NCBI RefSeq assembly: GCF_029213205.1
Contig: NZ_JARGNH010000003.1
Coordinates: 1 to 64,000 of the forward strand
Reading direction: 5' to 3'
Origin: Pseudooceanicola sp.
Lineage (GTDB): Bacteria > Pseudomonadota > Alphaproteobacteria > Rhodobacterales > Rhodobacteraceae
Length of the DNA: 64,000 nucleotides
Position numbers and translations under genes: made by a program. Under the pieces are notes generated by a model, which saw nothing but the letters and a program-made list of their open reading frames with translations, had not been told where the DNA came from and ran no database searches. Of the stretch, positions 27,765 through 36,994 are shown in pieces. The stretch's first letter is position 1. Each line of letters begins with the position of its first letter.

Positions 27765-28253
27765 TCAGCTCAGGATGTCGGCGGCGGTGAGGCGATAGGC
27801 CTTGCCGAAGCCGGCGTTCAGAAAGGCGCTGTCGATGTCGAATAGCGCGAAAAAGAAATCCGAAAATCCGGCATAGAGCTGTGCCTTGGGGCGCAGCGCC
27901 AGGTAATGGGCGCTGAGGCGGGCGTGATCGGCGTGGTCCTGACGGACCATCCGCACCCGGCATTGCAGGGTCAGCCGGGGATGGGTCAGCGGATCGCCCT
28001 TGTCGCCCGGCTCACCAACCAGCAGCGAGGCGGCGGGGTTGGATTTCAGCGCCACAGAATGGGCCGCGAGATCTGAGAGCAGGCTGAGCGGGCGCCCGTC
28101 CGCTGCGGTGGCCAGCGCGATCCGGCTGAGCATCGGCGCGCCACTGCCGGGGTCGATCACCGCAAGGGCGGCGAAGCGCGCCTGCTGCAACAGGGCCTGC
28201 GCCAGGGCGCGGGCGGCGTCATCAGTCTGACGGATCGGGTTGGTCTCGGCCAT
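27765..28253 (-). CDS. Pyridoxamine 5'-phosphate oxidase-like (HugZ family) protein
   Basis: A 162-residue split-barrel flavin-binding protein: ARFAALAVIDPGSGAPMLSRIALATAADG, then LSLLSDLAAHSVALKSNPAASLLVGEPGDKGDPLTHPRLTLQ. This matches the pyridoxamine-phosphate-oxidase-like domain of HugZ-type haem-utilisation proteins. It lacks the C-terminal haem-binding DUF2470 domain, so haem degradation is not assured. It is convergent with the beta-helix gene, four bases apart. Confidence 0.83.
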   Translation of the reverse strand: MAETNPIRQTDDAARALAQALLQQARFAALAVIDPGSGAPMLSRIALATAADGRPLSLLSDLAAHSVALKSNPAASLLVGEPGDKGDPLTHPRLTLQCRVRMVRQDHADHARLSAHYLALRPKAQLYAGFSDFFFALFDIDSAFLNAGFGKAYRLTAADILS

Positions 28254-28287
28254 GCGCCAGCCTAGCCGGCACGTCGGGGCGGCTCAA

Positions 28288-28959
28288 TCAGAAGCTGGTC
28301 CAGATGCCGATCTTGATCTGACGATCCACAATCGGGGTGATGCCGGTGGACAGGCCAAGATCGATCCAGCTGTGTTTGAAGATGCGCAGGGCGGTCGAGC
28401 TTTCCAATCGCAGATAGGGCTGCCCGCCGCGGGCCTGATAGGCAAAAACCTGGACATAGCTTTTGACCCGGGGGCCGGCCGACAGGCCAAGGGTCAGGTC
28501 GATCTTACCGGCCAGCCCCTTGGTGGCCAGATTGACCTCGGCGCCGATATTGGCCTCGACCCAGCCGTGCATCTGAAACAGCTCAAACCCATGTCCCAGC
28601 ATGATCCGGGGCGAGATCGCCGGATCCCCCGACAGGGTGCCGCCGCCAAGCGCAAAGGTCAGGCGGGATCGGTGTTGTGGCGGCAGCAGGCTGATCTGGT
28701 AGAACGCCATCGCCTTGTTGAGCCGCCCGGCGGCGAGGTCGAGCTCGAATCCCAGGGTCATCCGGTTGCTGAGCCCGGATTCATGGAACACCGAGGTCAG
28801 CACCCGGGGCGCCAGCGGGATCGAGCCATCGGTGAGGCGAGTGGTGGTGGCGGTAAAGGAATGCCCGGTGCCACGTGGCCAGGCCCCGGCCAGCCCCGGC
28901 GGGGCCAACAGCAACAGGGCGACAATCGCCAGAGAGATGGGGCGGGCGATATTGGGCAT
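28288..28959 (-). CDS. Outer-membrane-like beta-strand protein, exported
   Basis: A 223-residue protein with a signal peptide (ISLAIVALLLLAPPGLAGA). The mature part has alternating polar and hydrophobic strands (MTLGFELDLAAG, AMAFYQISLLPP, RLTFALGGGTLSG, HGWVEANIGAEVNLA, KSYVQVFAYQA) and ends in aromatic residues (IKIGIWTSF), as outer-membrane barrels do. I see no family I can name. The start at ATG 28959 is chosen for the signal peptide; the frame runs open to 29052. It lies 34 bases upstream of the HugZ-like gene and may be cotranscribed. Confidence 0.7.
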   Translation of the reverse strand: MPNIARPISLAIVALLLLAPPGLAGAWPRGTGHSFTATTTRLTDGSIPLAPRVLTSVFHESGLSNRMTLGFELDLAAGRLNKAMAFYQISLLPPQHRSRLTFALGGGTLSGDPAISPRIMLGHGFELFQMHGWVEANIGAEVNLATKGLAGKIDLTLGLSAGPRVKSYVQVFAYQARGGQPYLRLESSTALRIFKHSWIDLGLSTGITPIVDRQIKIGIWTSF

Positions 28960-29169
28960 GCGGCAAGCCTGCGCTGCTCGCCTTAACGGCCCGTTAACCA
29001 AGCCGGCCAAATCGGTGATGAAATGGCTGCGCGGCGTCGGCATCGGTGTCACCGGAAAACCGAACCTTGGGTTAATCGCTGAGGCCAGTATGGTATTCCG
29101 TTCCGCCAGTCACTGGGGTAGCGTCCGCGCCAACCCCCCAGATCAGGGCCCATTTCAGGAGTGACCCCC

Positions 29170-29676
29170 ATGCAGATGACCGACACGCGCGATATCAAAT
29201 GTGACCCGGCAACCGTATTCGCGGCGCTGATTTCGCCCGAAGTGCTGAAGGAATGCGTGCCCGGTGCACAAGAGGTCAGCGGCACCCCCGAGGACGGGTT
29301 CGAGGCGACGGTGGTGCAGAAGGTCGGACCGGTCAAGGCGACGTTCAAGGGGCAGGTGGTGGTGTCCGACATCGTGCCGGGGCAAAGCCTGACCCTGTCC
29401 GGTGAAGGCAAGGGCGGCGCCGCGGGCTTTGCCAAGGGCGGCGCCAAGGTGACGCTGGAAGCGATCCCTGAGGGCACCAGACTGACCTATGACGTCGAGG
29501 CAAAAGTCGGCGGCAAGCTGGCGCAGCTGGGCAGCCGGATAATTGATGGCTTTGCCAAGAAGATGGCGGATCAGTTCTTTAGCCGCTTTCAAGAGGTGCT
29601 TGAGGGCCCCGCCGATGACGGCGATGAGCCCGAGGCGGTCAAGAAAGGCTGGCTGGCGCGGGTCACAGGGCGCTGA
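29170..29676 (+). CDS. CoxG-like SRPBCC family protein
   Basis: A 168-residue START/Bet v 1-like protein of the carbon monoxide dehydrogenase subunit G family: CDPATVFAALISPEVLKECVPGAQEV, then GPVKATFKGQVVVSDIVPGQS and a helix FAKKMADQFFSRFQEVLEG. The related CoxG anchors CO dehydrogenase to the membrane. No cox structural genes occur in the window, so a CO role is unsupported. CAGGAG before ATG 29170 decides this start over the GTG at 29161. Confidence 0.85.
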   Translation: MQMTDTRDIKCDPATVFAALISPEVLKECVPGAQEVSGTPEDGFEATVVQKVGPVKATFKGQVVVSDIVPGQSLTLSGEGKGGAAGFAKGGAKVTLEAIPEGTRLTYDVEAKVGGKLAQLGSRIIDGFAKKMADQFFSRFQEVLEGPADDGDEPEAVKKGWLARVTGR

Positions 29677-29800
29677 TGCGCATGATTGCCGCGCCACTGT
29701 GCAAAAACGCGAGGTGAAGAACGACGGCTCCGGCTTGCTATTCTCGCGCGCAGGGGTAGGGTCCCGGCGCGAGAACAGGAAGTGAACACCGGAGGTGCCA

Positions 29801-30730
29801 ATGGCCCCGATCCTTCAGATCAAGAATTTGCGCAAGACCTATGAGGGCGGCTTTGAGGCGCTGAAGGGCGTGTCGCTGGATATCGAAGAGGGCGAGATCA
29901 TTGCCCTGCTCGGCCCCAATGGCGCTGGAAAGACGACGCTGATTTCGACCCTCTGCGGGATCACCATTCCGACCTCGGGCAATGCCACGGTCGGTGGTTT
30001 TGACATTCAGCGCGACTTTCGCGCCGCCCGCAATCTGATTGGGTTGGTGCCGCAGGAGATCGCTCTGGAGCAGTTCGAGACGGTCGGAAATGCGGTGCGG
30101 CTGACCCGCGGGCTGTTCGGAAAGCGCCGCGATGACGCGCATATCGACAAGGTGCTGGGCCAGCTGTCGCTGCTGGACAAGAAGGGCGTGCGCACCATGG
30201 CCCTGTCCGGCGGCATGAAACGCCGGGTGCTGATCGCCAAGGCGCTGAGCCATGACCCAAGGGTGCTGTTTCTGGACGAGCCGACCGCCGGTGTCGACGT
30301 CAGCCTGCGCAAGGAGATGTGGGAGGTGGTCGCTGAGCTGAAACGCGACGGCGTGACCATCATCCTGACCACCCATTACCTGGAAGAGGCCGAAGCGATT
30401 GCCGATCGGATCGCGGTGATCAACAAGGGCGAGATCCTGCTGGTCGAAGAAACCGACAAGCTGATGCAGCGGCTGGGCAAGAAGCAGTTGATCGTGGACC
30501 TGCGCGACCCGCTGGCGGAAATACCCGCCGCGCTCGCAGGGTTCGATCTGGCGCTGGGCGCGGAAGGCCGTTGCCTGATCTACACCTATGACACCCAGTC
30601 CGAACGCACTGGCATCACCAGGCTATTGTCCGAATTGGCGGCGACCGGCATCAATCTGCGCGACCTGTCAACGCGTCAGGATTCACTGGAAGAGATCTTT
30701 GTCGGTCTCGTGAGGGAGGACGCGGCATGA
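29801..30730 (+). CDS. ABC transporter ATP-binding protein (YadG-like)
   Basis: A 309-residue ATPase of an ABC-2 type exporter. Walker A is [11 protein letters not shown], the signature is [16 protein letters not shown], Walker B is [16 protein letters not shown], and the H-loop is [16 protein letters not shown]-terminal extension after residue 220 is typical of YadG/CcmA-type subunits. GGAGG precedes ATG 29801. The stop overlaps the permease start by four bases, so the two form one exporter. The substrate is unknown. Confidence 0.93.
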   Translation: MAPILQIKNLRKTYEGGFEALKGVSLDIEEGEIIALLGPNGAGKTTLISTLCGITIPTSGNATVGGFDIQRDFRAARNLIGLVPQEIALEQFETVGNAVRLTRGLFGKRRDDAHIDKVLGQLSLLDKKGVRTMALSGGMKRRVLIAKALSHDPRVLFLDEPTAGVDVSLRKEMWEVVAELKRDGVTIILTTHYLEEAEAIADRIAVINKGEILLVEETDKLMQRLGKKQLIVDLRDPLAEIPAALAGFDLALGAEGRCLIYTYDTQSERTGITRLLSELAATGINLRDLSTRQDSLEEIFVGLVREDAA

Positions 30731-31488
30731 ACGTGATCGCGATCTGGTCGATCTACCGTTATGAAATGGCGCGGTTTTTCAGAACCATCCTGCAAAGCTT
30801 CATCTCGCCGGTGATCTCGACCTCGCTCTATTTCGTGGTCTTTGGCACCGCCATCGGCAGCCGGATTCAAGAGGTCGAAGGGGTCAGCTATGGCGCCTTC
30901 ATCGTGCCGGGGCTGATCATGCTGTCGGTGATGATGCAATCGATTTCCAACGCCTCCTTCGCCATCTATTTCCCGAAATTCATCGGCACGATCTATGAGA
31001 TCCTGTCAGCGCCGGTGAATTTCCTTGAGGTGGTGGTGGGCTATGTCGGCGCCGCGGCGACCAAGTCGCTGTTCATCGGGCTGGTGATCCTCGGCACCGC
31101 CTCGTTGTTTGTCGATCTCAGCATCGCGCATCCGCTGGCGATGCTGGCGTTCCTGGTTCTGACGTGTATCTCGTTCGCGCTGATGGGCTTTATCATCGGG
31201 ATTTGGGCAAAGAACTTTGAACAGCTGCAGTTGGTTCCGATGCTGATCGTCACGCCGCTGGTGTTTCTCGGCGGCGCCTTCTATTCGACCTCAATGCTGC
31301 CGCCGGTCTGGCAAACCGTTACCCTGTTCAACCCGGTGGTCTATCTGATCTCGGGATTCCGCTGGGCGTTTTTCGAACAGGCCGATGTCCCGGTCGGGCT
31401 CAGCCTGCTGGCGATTGCCGGGTTCACGGCGCTTTGCCTTGGCGTCATCTGGTGGATCTTCCGCAGCGGTTGGCGGCTGCGCGACTGA
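30727..31488 (+). CDS. ABC-2 type transporter permease (YadH-like)
   Basis: A 253-residue, six-helix ABC-2 membrane subunit. The N terminus ([31 protein letters not shown]) and the central [33 protein letters not shown] are characteristic of the YadH/DrrB-like family that pairs with YadG-like ATPases. It starts inside the ATPase stop. The pair may export a lipid, glycan or drug, but there is no neighbour to narrow this. Confidence 0.92.
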   Translation: MNVIAIWSIYRYEMARFFRTILQSFISPVISTSLYFVVFGTAIGSRIQEVEGVSYGAFIVPGLIMLSVMMQSISNASFAIYFPKFIGTIYEILSAPVNFLEVVVGYVGAAATKSLFIGLVILGTASLFVDLSIAHPLAMLAFLVLTCISFALMGFIIGIWAKNFEQLQLVPMLIVTPLVFLGGAFYSTSMLPPVWQTVTLFNPVVYLISGFRWAFFEQADVPVGLSLLAIAGFTALCLGVIWWIFRSGWRLRD

Positions 31489-31550
31489 ACTCGACCGGAA
31501 ATGTGCGCCTGCGGCGCATGCCTATATTTGCGATTTCCTCCGGAAATCGG

Positions 31551-31590
31551 GTGCCTCCGGCGGGAATATTTTTGGCAAGATGAAGCCGGA
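31551..31590 (+). repeat. Intergenic repeat, copy 2
   Basis: GTGCCTCCGGCGG leads into the same tail as copy 1; 31564-31590 is identical to 24866-24892. Small hairpins follow (GGGGC-AGA-GCCCC around 31633-31645; GCGCC-GCA-GGCGC around 31661-31673). It lies between the convergent permease and uvrC genes. Confidence 0.8.
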
Positions 31591-31706
31591 GACGGTGCCT
31601 GCTTCCTCTGGTTGCGAAATATCCCGGGGTTTGGGGCAGAGCCCCAATCCAGAATGGTGTGCGCCGCAGGCGCGCAATCTGGTCAGGGCTGGATTGCGAG
31701 ACTCGG

Positions 31707-33563
31707 TCAGCCACGGTCGTGGAAATGGTCATAGATGGTTTCGGCCAGCCTGTCCGACACCCCCTCGACTGCTTTCAGATCCGACAGATTGGCGCGGCTG
31801 ACCGCCTTGGCCGATCCGAAATGTGCCAGCAGGGCGCGTTTTCGGGCGGCGCCAACCCCGGCGATGTCGTCGAGCGGTGTTGCCGAGATCGCCTTGCTGC
31901 GCTTGGCGCGATGAGTGCCGATGGCAAAGCGATGCGCCTCGTCGCGCAGGCGCTGGATGAAATAGAGCACCGGATCGTCGCGGCGCAGGGCAAAGGCGCG
32001 GGCGCCGGGGCGGTGGAATTCCTCTTTGCCGGCGTCGCGGTCGATGCCTTTGGCGACGCCAATGAAAGGGACATCCTTGACCCCGGTCTGCTCCATGATC
32101 TCGCGCACCGCCGAGACCTGACCGGCACCGCCGTCGATCAGCATCAGATCCGGCCACAGCCCTTTGGAGCGATCCGGATCGTCCTTCAGCAATCGGGTCA
32201 GGCGCCGGGTCAGCACCTCTTTCATCATTCCAAAATCATCGCCGGGGGTCAGTTCGTCGCCGCGAATGTTGAACTTGCGGTACTGGGACTTCAGAAACCC
32301 CTCGGGCCCGGCAACGATCATCGCGCCGACGGCGTGACTGCCCTGGATATGCGAATTGTCATAGACCTCGACCCGGGTCGGCGGCGCCACCAAGTCAAAG
32401 GCCTCGGCCAGCCCGCGCAGCAGCTTTGACTGCGCCGCGCCCTCGGCCATCTTGCGGCCCAGGCTTTCGCGGGCGTTGCGGCTGGCGCCTTCGATCAGCT
32501 CGGCCTTTTCGCCGCGCTGGGGCACCAGGATTTCCACCTTGCGGCCGGCCTTTTCGCTCAGCGCCGCCTGCATCAGGTCGGGGTCTTCGATCGGGTGCGA
32601 CAGCAGGATCTGTCGCGGCGGTTCCTTGTTGTCGTAGAACTGGCCGAGAAAGGCCTGCAGCACCTCGGCCTCGTCGACATCGGCCCCGGCGCGGGGATAG
32701 AAATCGCGGTTGCCCCAGTTCTGGTTGGCGCGGATGAAGAACACCTGCACGCAGGCCTGCCCGGCCTCCATATGCAGGGCGATGACGTCGGCCTCGGCGG
32801 TGCTGCGCGGGTTGATGCCCTGGGCGGTCTGCACCTGGGTCAGAGCGCGGATGCGGTCGCGCAGGGCCGCGGCGCGTTCGAATTCCATCGCCTCGGCTGC
32901 GGCGGCCATATCGGCGGCGAGCTGTTCTTGCATCTCGGTCGAGCGCCCAGAGAGGAAGCGTTCGGCATCCGCGACCGAGGCGGCGTAATCCGCGGCGCCA
33001 ATCAGCCCGGTGCAGGGGGCCGAGCAGCGTTTGATCTGATACATCAGGCAGGGGCGGCTGCGGCCTTCGAACTGGCTGTCGGTGCAATTGCGCAGCAGGA
33101 ACGCCCGCTGGATCTGGGTCAGTGTCCGGTTCACCGCATCGGCGCTGGCGAAGGGGCCGTAATAGGCGCCTTTTTCCTTTTTGGCGCCGCGGTGCTTTTT
33201 GATCTGCGGAAAGTCGTGATCCTTTGCGACCAGGATATTGGGAAAGCTCTTGTCGTCGCGCAGCAGCACGTTGTAGCGCGGTTTCAGCTGCTTGATCAGG
33301 TTCTGTTCGAGCAGCAGCGCCTCGGTCTCTGTCCGGGTGCTCAGGAACATCATCGCGGCGGTTTCGCGGATCATCCGGGCGATCCGCCCGGAATGGCCGG
33401 TCGGGCGGGCATAGCTGGAAACCCGCGCTTTGAGGTTCCGCGCCTTGCCGACATAGAGCACCCGGGACTCGGCATCGAGCATCCGATAGACCCCCGGCGC
33501 GGTGGTCAGTCGGCGCAGATGATCCTGGATCAGCGCATGGCCTGTTTTTGAGTCGTTTGGCAT
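31707..33563 (-). CDS. uvrC: UvrABC system protein C
   Basis: A 618-residue UvrC that makes both incisions in nucleotide excision repair. The GIY-YIG nuclease domain begins the protein ([20 protein letters not shown]), the UVR motif follows ([18 protein letters not shown]), then the RNase H-like nuclease ([19 protein letters not shown]) and a C-terminal helix-hairpin-helix pair ([17 protein letters not shown]). I chose ATG 33563 ([16 protein letters not shown]); the frame extends to 33680 without similarity. No SOS box was recognised upstream. Confidence 0.96.
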   Translation of the reverse strand: MPNDSKTGHALIQDHLRRLTTAPGVYRMLDAESRVLYVGKARNLKARVSSYARPTGHSGRIARMIRETAAMMFLSTRTETEALLLEQNLIKQLKPRYNVLLRDDKSFPNILVAKDHDFPQIKKHRGAKKEKGAYYGPFASADAVNRTLTQIQRAFLLRNCTDSQFEGRSRPCLMYQIKRCSAPCTGLIGAADYAASVADAERFLSGRSTEMQEQLAADMAAAAEAMEFERAAALRDRIRALTQVQTAQGINPRSTAEADVIALHMEAGQACVQVFFIRANQNWGNRDFYPRAGADVDEAEVLQAFLGQFYDNKEPPRQILLSHPIEDPDLMQAALSEKAGRKVEILVPQRGEKAELIEGASRNARESLGRKMAEGAAQSKLLRGLAEAFDLVAPPTRVEVYDNSHIQGSHAVGAMIVAGPEGFLKSQYRKFNIRGDELTPGDDFGMMKEVLTRRLTRLLKDDPDRSKGLWPDLMLIDGGAGQVSAVREIMEQTGVKDVPFIGVAKGIDRDAGKEEFHRPGARAFALRRDDPVLYFIQRLRDEAHRFAIGTHRAKRSKAISATPLDDIAGVGAARKRALLAHFGSAKAVSRANLSDLKAVEGVSDRLAETIYDHFHDRG

Positions 33564-33884
33564 GAAAGCTTTGCGTTGGTCAGCTTCGAAATGGATGATT
33601 CTCGGGCCTGCCTGCAATTTCCGATGCCACGGAGCAAGACACAAGCTTTCCCCGTAACCTGTGGGTAAGTCTGGAGACAACTTTTGTCGGATCGGAAATT
33701 ATTGTTGTTTTTGGCTGGCTTCCTCGGTTTGCCTAAATTTTAGGCAATTACGTAAGGTGTTGAAATTAAACGACATAAAATCGCATCATGGGGCAAATCT
33801 CTGATAACATTGATCTTTTGGTAACGATTCTGTGACCACATCCGCACCCGTGCAAAACTTTTTTGTCGCCGGACCAAATGAGGC
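33564..33884. other. AT-richer intergenic stretch upstream of uvrC
   Basis: About 320 bases without a convincing gene, clearly lower in GC than its flanks. It holds the palindrome listed separately and probably the uvrC promoter. The right part lies downstream of the SDR gene. Confidence 0.6.
33729..33747. promoter_or_regulatory. 19-bp palindrome upstream of uvrC
   Basis: TTGCCTAAATTTTAGGCAA has perfect 9-bp arms around one central base, about 165 bases before the uvrC start. Symmetry and AT-rich centre are those of a dimeric repressor site. It does not match the alphaproteobacterial LexA box (GAAC-N7-GAAC) or an FNR box, so the regulator is unknown. Confidence 0.35.
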
Positions 33885-34664
33885 CTATTCCAGCCCGACA
33901 ATGTCCGGCGTGCGCCAACCCAGGTGCTGACCACCGTCAACGCAGATCAATTGACCGGTTACCGCAGGTGCGGAAAGTAGATAAATCAGGGCGGAAGTGA
34001 CGTCGTTTGGGTTCGCGCCACGGTTGAGTATTGTTGCCTGCCTCTGGGTCTCGAAATGCGCCGCGCTCTGTCGGGCACCGACCAGGGTCGGGCCGGGACC
34101 GATGGCGTTTACCCGCACCGCTGGGGCCAATGCCTGGGCTGCGGTCTGGGTCAGAGTCCAGAGCGCCGATTTGGCCAGGGTGTAGCTCATGAATTCCGGT
34201 GTCAGCTTGCGGACCCGCTGGTCAATCATGTTGACCACCAATGCCTGGGCCTGCGGTTCGTCGTTGGCATCTGGGGCCGGCGCCGGGGCCTGGGCGGCAA
34301 AGCCCTGGATCAGTACGAAGGGCGCGCGCAGGTTTGATTCCAGATGCCGGTCCCAGCTGTCACGGCTGGCGCTGTGGATGTTGTCATATTCAAAGATCGA
34401 GGCATTGTTGACCAGACAGGTCAGGCCAGAGCCCAGCGCCGCAATTGCTGCCGGGATCAGCGCCTGCGTCTGGGCCTCGTCGGTCAGATCGGCCTGAACA
34501 CAGACCGCCCGCCGCCCGAGGGCGCGGATCGCCGCGGCGGTGTCTTCGGCGGCGTCGTGCGAGGTGGCGTAATGCACAGCGACGTCATGCCCGGCCTCGG
34601 CCAGGGCGATGGCCATGGCGCGACCCAGCCGTTTGCCGCCACCGGTCACCAAAGCGGTTTGCAT
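33885..34664 (-). CDS. SDR family oxidoreductase, pteridine reductase-like
   Basis: A 259-residue short-chain dehydrogenase. The nucleotide-binding turn is TGGGKRLGRAMAIAL, the structural motif is VNNAS, and the active site is intact as YTLAKSAL. The KRLG turn and overall shape resemble pteridine/dihydromonapterin reductases (FolM type) more than hydroxysteroid enzymes. It is the last gene of a minus-strand cluster with a CaCA antiporter 16 bases upstream. Confidence 0.86.
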   Translation of the reverse strand: MQTALVTGGGKRLGRAMAIALAEAGHDVAVHYATSHDAAEDTAAAIRALGRRAVCVQADLTDEAQTQALIPAAIAALGSGLTCLVNNASIFEYDNIHSASRDSWDRHLESNLRAPFVLIQGFAAQAPAPAPDANDEPQAQALVVNMIDQRVRKLTPEFMSYTLAKSALWTLTQTAAQALAPAVRVNAIGPGPTLVGARQSAAHFETQRQATILNRGANPNDVTSALIYLLSAPAVTGQLICVDGGQHLGWRTPDIVGLE

Positions 34665-34680
34665 CGCGGTTCCTTTCGAT

Positions 34681-35628
34681 TCAGATCAGCACCAGTATGA
34701 CGTAGAGCAAATAGGCCGCACTCAAGGCAATGCCCCACCTGCGGGTCAGGTCACGGCGCAGCAGGACAAAGCCGCCCAGCAACAGCGCCGCGCCCAACAT
34801 CACCCAGATGTCGAAACGGGCGATTTCCGGGGCCACCGGGATCGGCCCGACCAGCGCGGTAATGCCGAGGATTGCCAGCAGGTTGAACAGGTTTGATCCG
34901 ATCACATTGCCGATCGCTACATCCGCCTGACGGCGCAATGCGGCCATCACCGTGGTCGCCAGCTCGGGCAGCGAGGTGCCGACCGCCACCAGGGTCAGGC
35001 CGATCACCGCGTCGCTGACGCCAAAGGCACTGGCCAGCACCGCGGCATTGGTGACCAGCAGATCGGCACCCAGCGGCAGCCCGGCCAGCCCCATCGTCAG
35101 AAAGACAGCAATCCGCCAGGCCGGCATTTCGGGATCGGCGGTGTCCGGCGCCATGCCGTCATCGCCGCGGCGCGCCTTGAGGGCGCCGCGCAGCTGATCA
35201 GACAGCGCCAGCGCCAGCGCGACCAGCAGGATGATCCCAGCCCAGAGGTCGATCACCCCGCGCTGGGCCAAAGCCACGAACAGCAGCGTCGCCGCCACCA
35301 TGGTCAGGTAGCTGCGCCGGGTGTTGACCCGGCCGGTGTGCAGCCCCGAGATCAGCGCCGGCAGGCCGAGCACCAGCAGGATATTGGCGATATTCGATCC
35401 GACGACATTGCCCAGTGCCAACCCCGGCTTGCCCGACAGCACCGCGTCTACCGAAATCAGCAATTCGGGCAGAGAGGTGCCAAAGGCGACCACGGTCAGC
35501 GACACGACCAGCGCCGGAATCCCGACCCGCAGCGCCAGATTGACCGCGCCCCGCACCAGGAGATCACCCGCCAGCACCAGCAAGACCAGACCGATTGTGG
35601 CCATGACAGCCGCTTCGATCAGTACCAT
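34681..35628 (-). CDS. Calcium/sodium antiporter (CaCA family, YrbG-like)
   Basis: A 315-residue, ten-helix cation/Ca2+ exchanger. Both alpha repeats are clear: GTSLPELLISVDAVLSGK followed by LGNVVGSNIANILLVLG, and VGTSLPELATTVMAALRR followed by AIGNVIGSNLFNLLAILG. These contain the acidic and polar ion ligands. It is six bases downstream of a 53-residue peptide gene and behind an S49 peptidase, suggesting a coupled membrane-protein operon. Confidence 0.92.
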   Translation of the reverse strand: MVLIEAAVMATIGLVLLVLAGDLLVRGAVNLALRVGIPALVVSLTVVAFGTSLPELLISVDAVLSGKPGLALGNVVGSNIANILLVLGLPALISGLHTGRVNTRRSYLTMVAATLLFVALAQRGVIDLWAGIILLVALALALSDQLRGALKARRGDDGMAPDTADPEMPAWRIAVFLTMGLAGLPLGADLLVTNAAVLASAFGVSDAVIGLTLVAVGTSLPELATTVMAALRRQADVAIGNVIGSNLFNLLAILGITALVGPIPVAPEIARFDIWVMLGAALLLGGFVLLRRDLTRRWGIALSAAYLLYVILVLI

Positions 35629-35634
35629 GTTTGA

Positions 35635-35796
35635 TTAGCCTTTTTTGCAGGGGCAGGGCCCCTTGCCGATCCGATGGCGCCCGCATGCCGGGCATTTCGC
35701 GGCGGTGCGTCGCGGTGGGCGCGGCATCCGCAGTTTACCAAACATCGCCAGCACTGCCATGCCGATCAGGAACAGGGTGACGATCTTGACGATCAT
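35635..35796 (-). CDS. Small membrane protein with zinc-ribbon-like tail
   Basis: A 53-residue protein: one hydrophobic helix (IVKIVTLFLIGMAVLAMFG), a basic proline-rich linker (RMPRPPRRTA) and a cysteine knuckle pair, CPACGRHRIGKGPCPCKKG, that could hold one zinc. It starts four bases after the S49 peptidase stop and ends six bases before the antiporter start. Tight spacing on both sides and the ordered layout make it likely real. Function unknown. Confidence 0.7.
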   Translation of the reverse strand: MIVKIVTLFLIGMAVLAMFGKLRMPRPPRRTAAKCPACGRHRIGKGPCPCKKG

Positions 35797-35800
35797 CCGC

Positions 35801-36607
35801 TCACAGCCCGAAGCGGGCAAAGGCGGCCCGTTCCTCAATCCCGCCGAGGGCGTCGTCGATCACCGCCGCACCCAGACGCTGGGCGATGCCCCGGCGCGGG
35901 CCGTATTGGCGGAACCGGACCTTGTCACCGAACCGGGCCTTCATGAAGGGCACCAGATGGCTGATGCCGTCGATCAGCCCCAGGTCCTGCGCCCGTCGGC
36001 CAAGCCAGACTTCGCCCTCGAACAGCGGCACCTCGGGTTTCAACCGATCGCCGCGCCGGGCTTTCACATGGTTGATGAAACTGGTGTGGATATCGCCCAG
36101 CAACGCCTCGAGCTTTTCGACATCCTGCGGGTCCTCGGGGCGGAACGGGTCGAGCATCGACTTGGACTTGCCAGCCGTGTGCACCCGTCGTTCAATGCCT
36201 TGGCGCGACAGGAAAATTTGCGCACCAAATCCCGAGGATATCACCCCGATCGAACCGATGACCGAGCTTTCGTCGGCATGGATTTCATCCGCCGCACAGG
36301 CCAGCCAATAGCCGCCCGAGGCGGCAACATCCTCGACAAAGGCAAAGACCGGGACCGACCGCTCGGCCGCCAGCCGCCGGATCCGCGCCGCGATCAACGA
36401 GGATTGCACCGGCGAACCACCGGGCGAATTGATCAGCAGGGCCACGGCGACCGGCTTGCCGCGGCGAAAGGCGCGCTCGATGGTCGGGGCCAGAAGCTGA
36501 TCGTTCAGTGGGCCACGGGCGCCTGAGGCGATCAGGCCCTTAAGCCGGATCACCGCGACGCTGGGCGCGCGGTTCAGAAAGGGGAGGCGATCAAACATGT
36601 CCTGCAT
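35801..36607 (-). CDS. S49 family peptidase (SppA/SohB-like)
   Basis: A 268-residue serine peptidase related to signal peptide peptidase A. The nucleophile is S97 in DVAASGGYWLA, and a lysine around K147-K149 (AGKSKSMLDPF) gives the Ser-Lys spacing seen in short SppA proteins. INSPGGSP is the oxyanion region. It has no obvious N-terminal membrane helix, so it may act from the cytosolic side or bind the membrane peripherally. First gene of the cluster with the 53-residue peptide, antiporter and SDR. Confidence 0.9.
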   Translation of the reverse strand: MQDMFDRLPFLNRAPSVAVIRLKGLIASGARGPLNDQLLAPTIERAFRRGKPVAVALLINSPGGSPVQSSLIAARIRRLAAERSVPVFAFVEDVAASGGYWLACAADEIHADESSVIGSIGVISSGFGAQIFLSRQGIERRVHTAGKSKSMLDPFRPEDPQDVEKLEALLGDIHTSFINHVKARRGDRLKPEVPLFEGEVWLGRRAQDLGLIDGISHLVPFMKARFGDKVRFRQYGPRRGIAQRLGAAVIDDALGGIEERAAFARFGL

Positions 36608-36750
36608 GTAGAGCGCCGCGGGGCAACAAACAAGGGAACCGCCGCGCGAAACCGCGGGGCGAGGCGGCCCCTGTCACCTGTGTCCGTCGGGGGTGTCCGG
36701 CTGGGGCGTTGGGCGCGCACTGGGCAAAGGCGCGCGCCGCGACGCCGGGC

Positions 36751-36894
36751 TCAGAAGTCTTCCGGCAGGTTGCGCCAATTCGGGCTGGCGCGCCAGCGGC
36801 CCCTGGGGTCGGGTTTGCCGCCGCGCAATTCACGTTGGTGCCGGGCCTCGCGCAGAGTTGCGGCGGCAAGATATTCCGAGAAGATCGCAAACAT
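36751..36894 (-). CDS. Small hypothetical protein
   Basis: A 47-residue basic protein starting MFAIFSEYLAAATLREARHQ, with a likely amphipathic first helix and an arginine/tryptophan-rich tail (GRWRASPNWRNLPEDF). AAGGA lies nine bases before the ATG on the minus strand. It sits between the S49 peptidase gene and the divergent LysR gene. The ribosome binding site and helix pattern support coding; function unknown. Confidence 0.5.
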   Translation of the reverse strand: MFAIFSEYLAAATLREARHQRELRGGKPDPRGRWRASPNWRNLPEDF

Positions 36895-36994
36895 TTCAGA
36901 TGATCCTTTTTGACCGGTTTCATGCCTGTAACATGAATGAATGGGGCGATTTCCGCTATTCAGGAATATCGCGACCATGTAAGCTGATCTTACA

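Noticed and set aside
29170-29676. Carbon monoxide oxidation locus
   Set aside because: Only a CoxG-like protein is present; coxMSL genes are absent from the window.
36591-36923. 110-codon minus-strand frame overlapping the 47-residue gene
   Set aside because: Its composition and lack of ribosome binding site mark it as an overlapping shadow; the shorter frame from 36894 has AAGGA in place.
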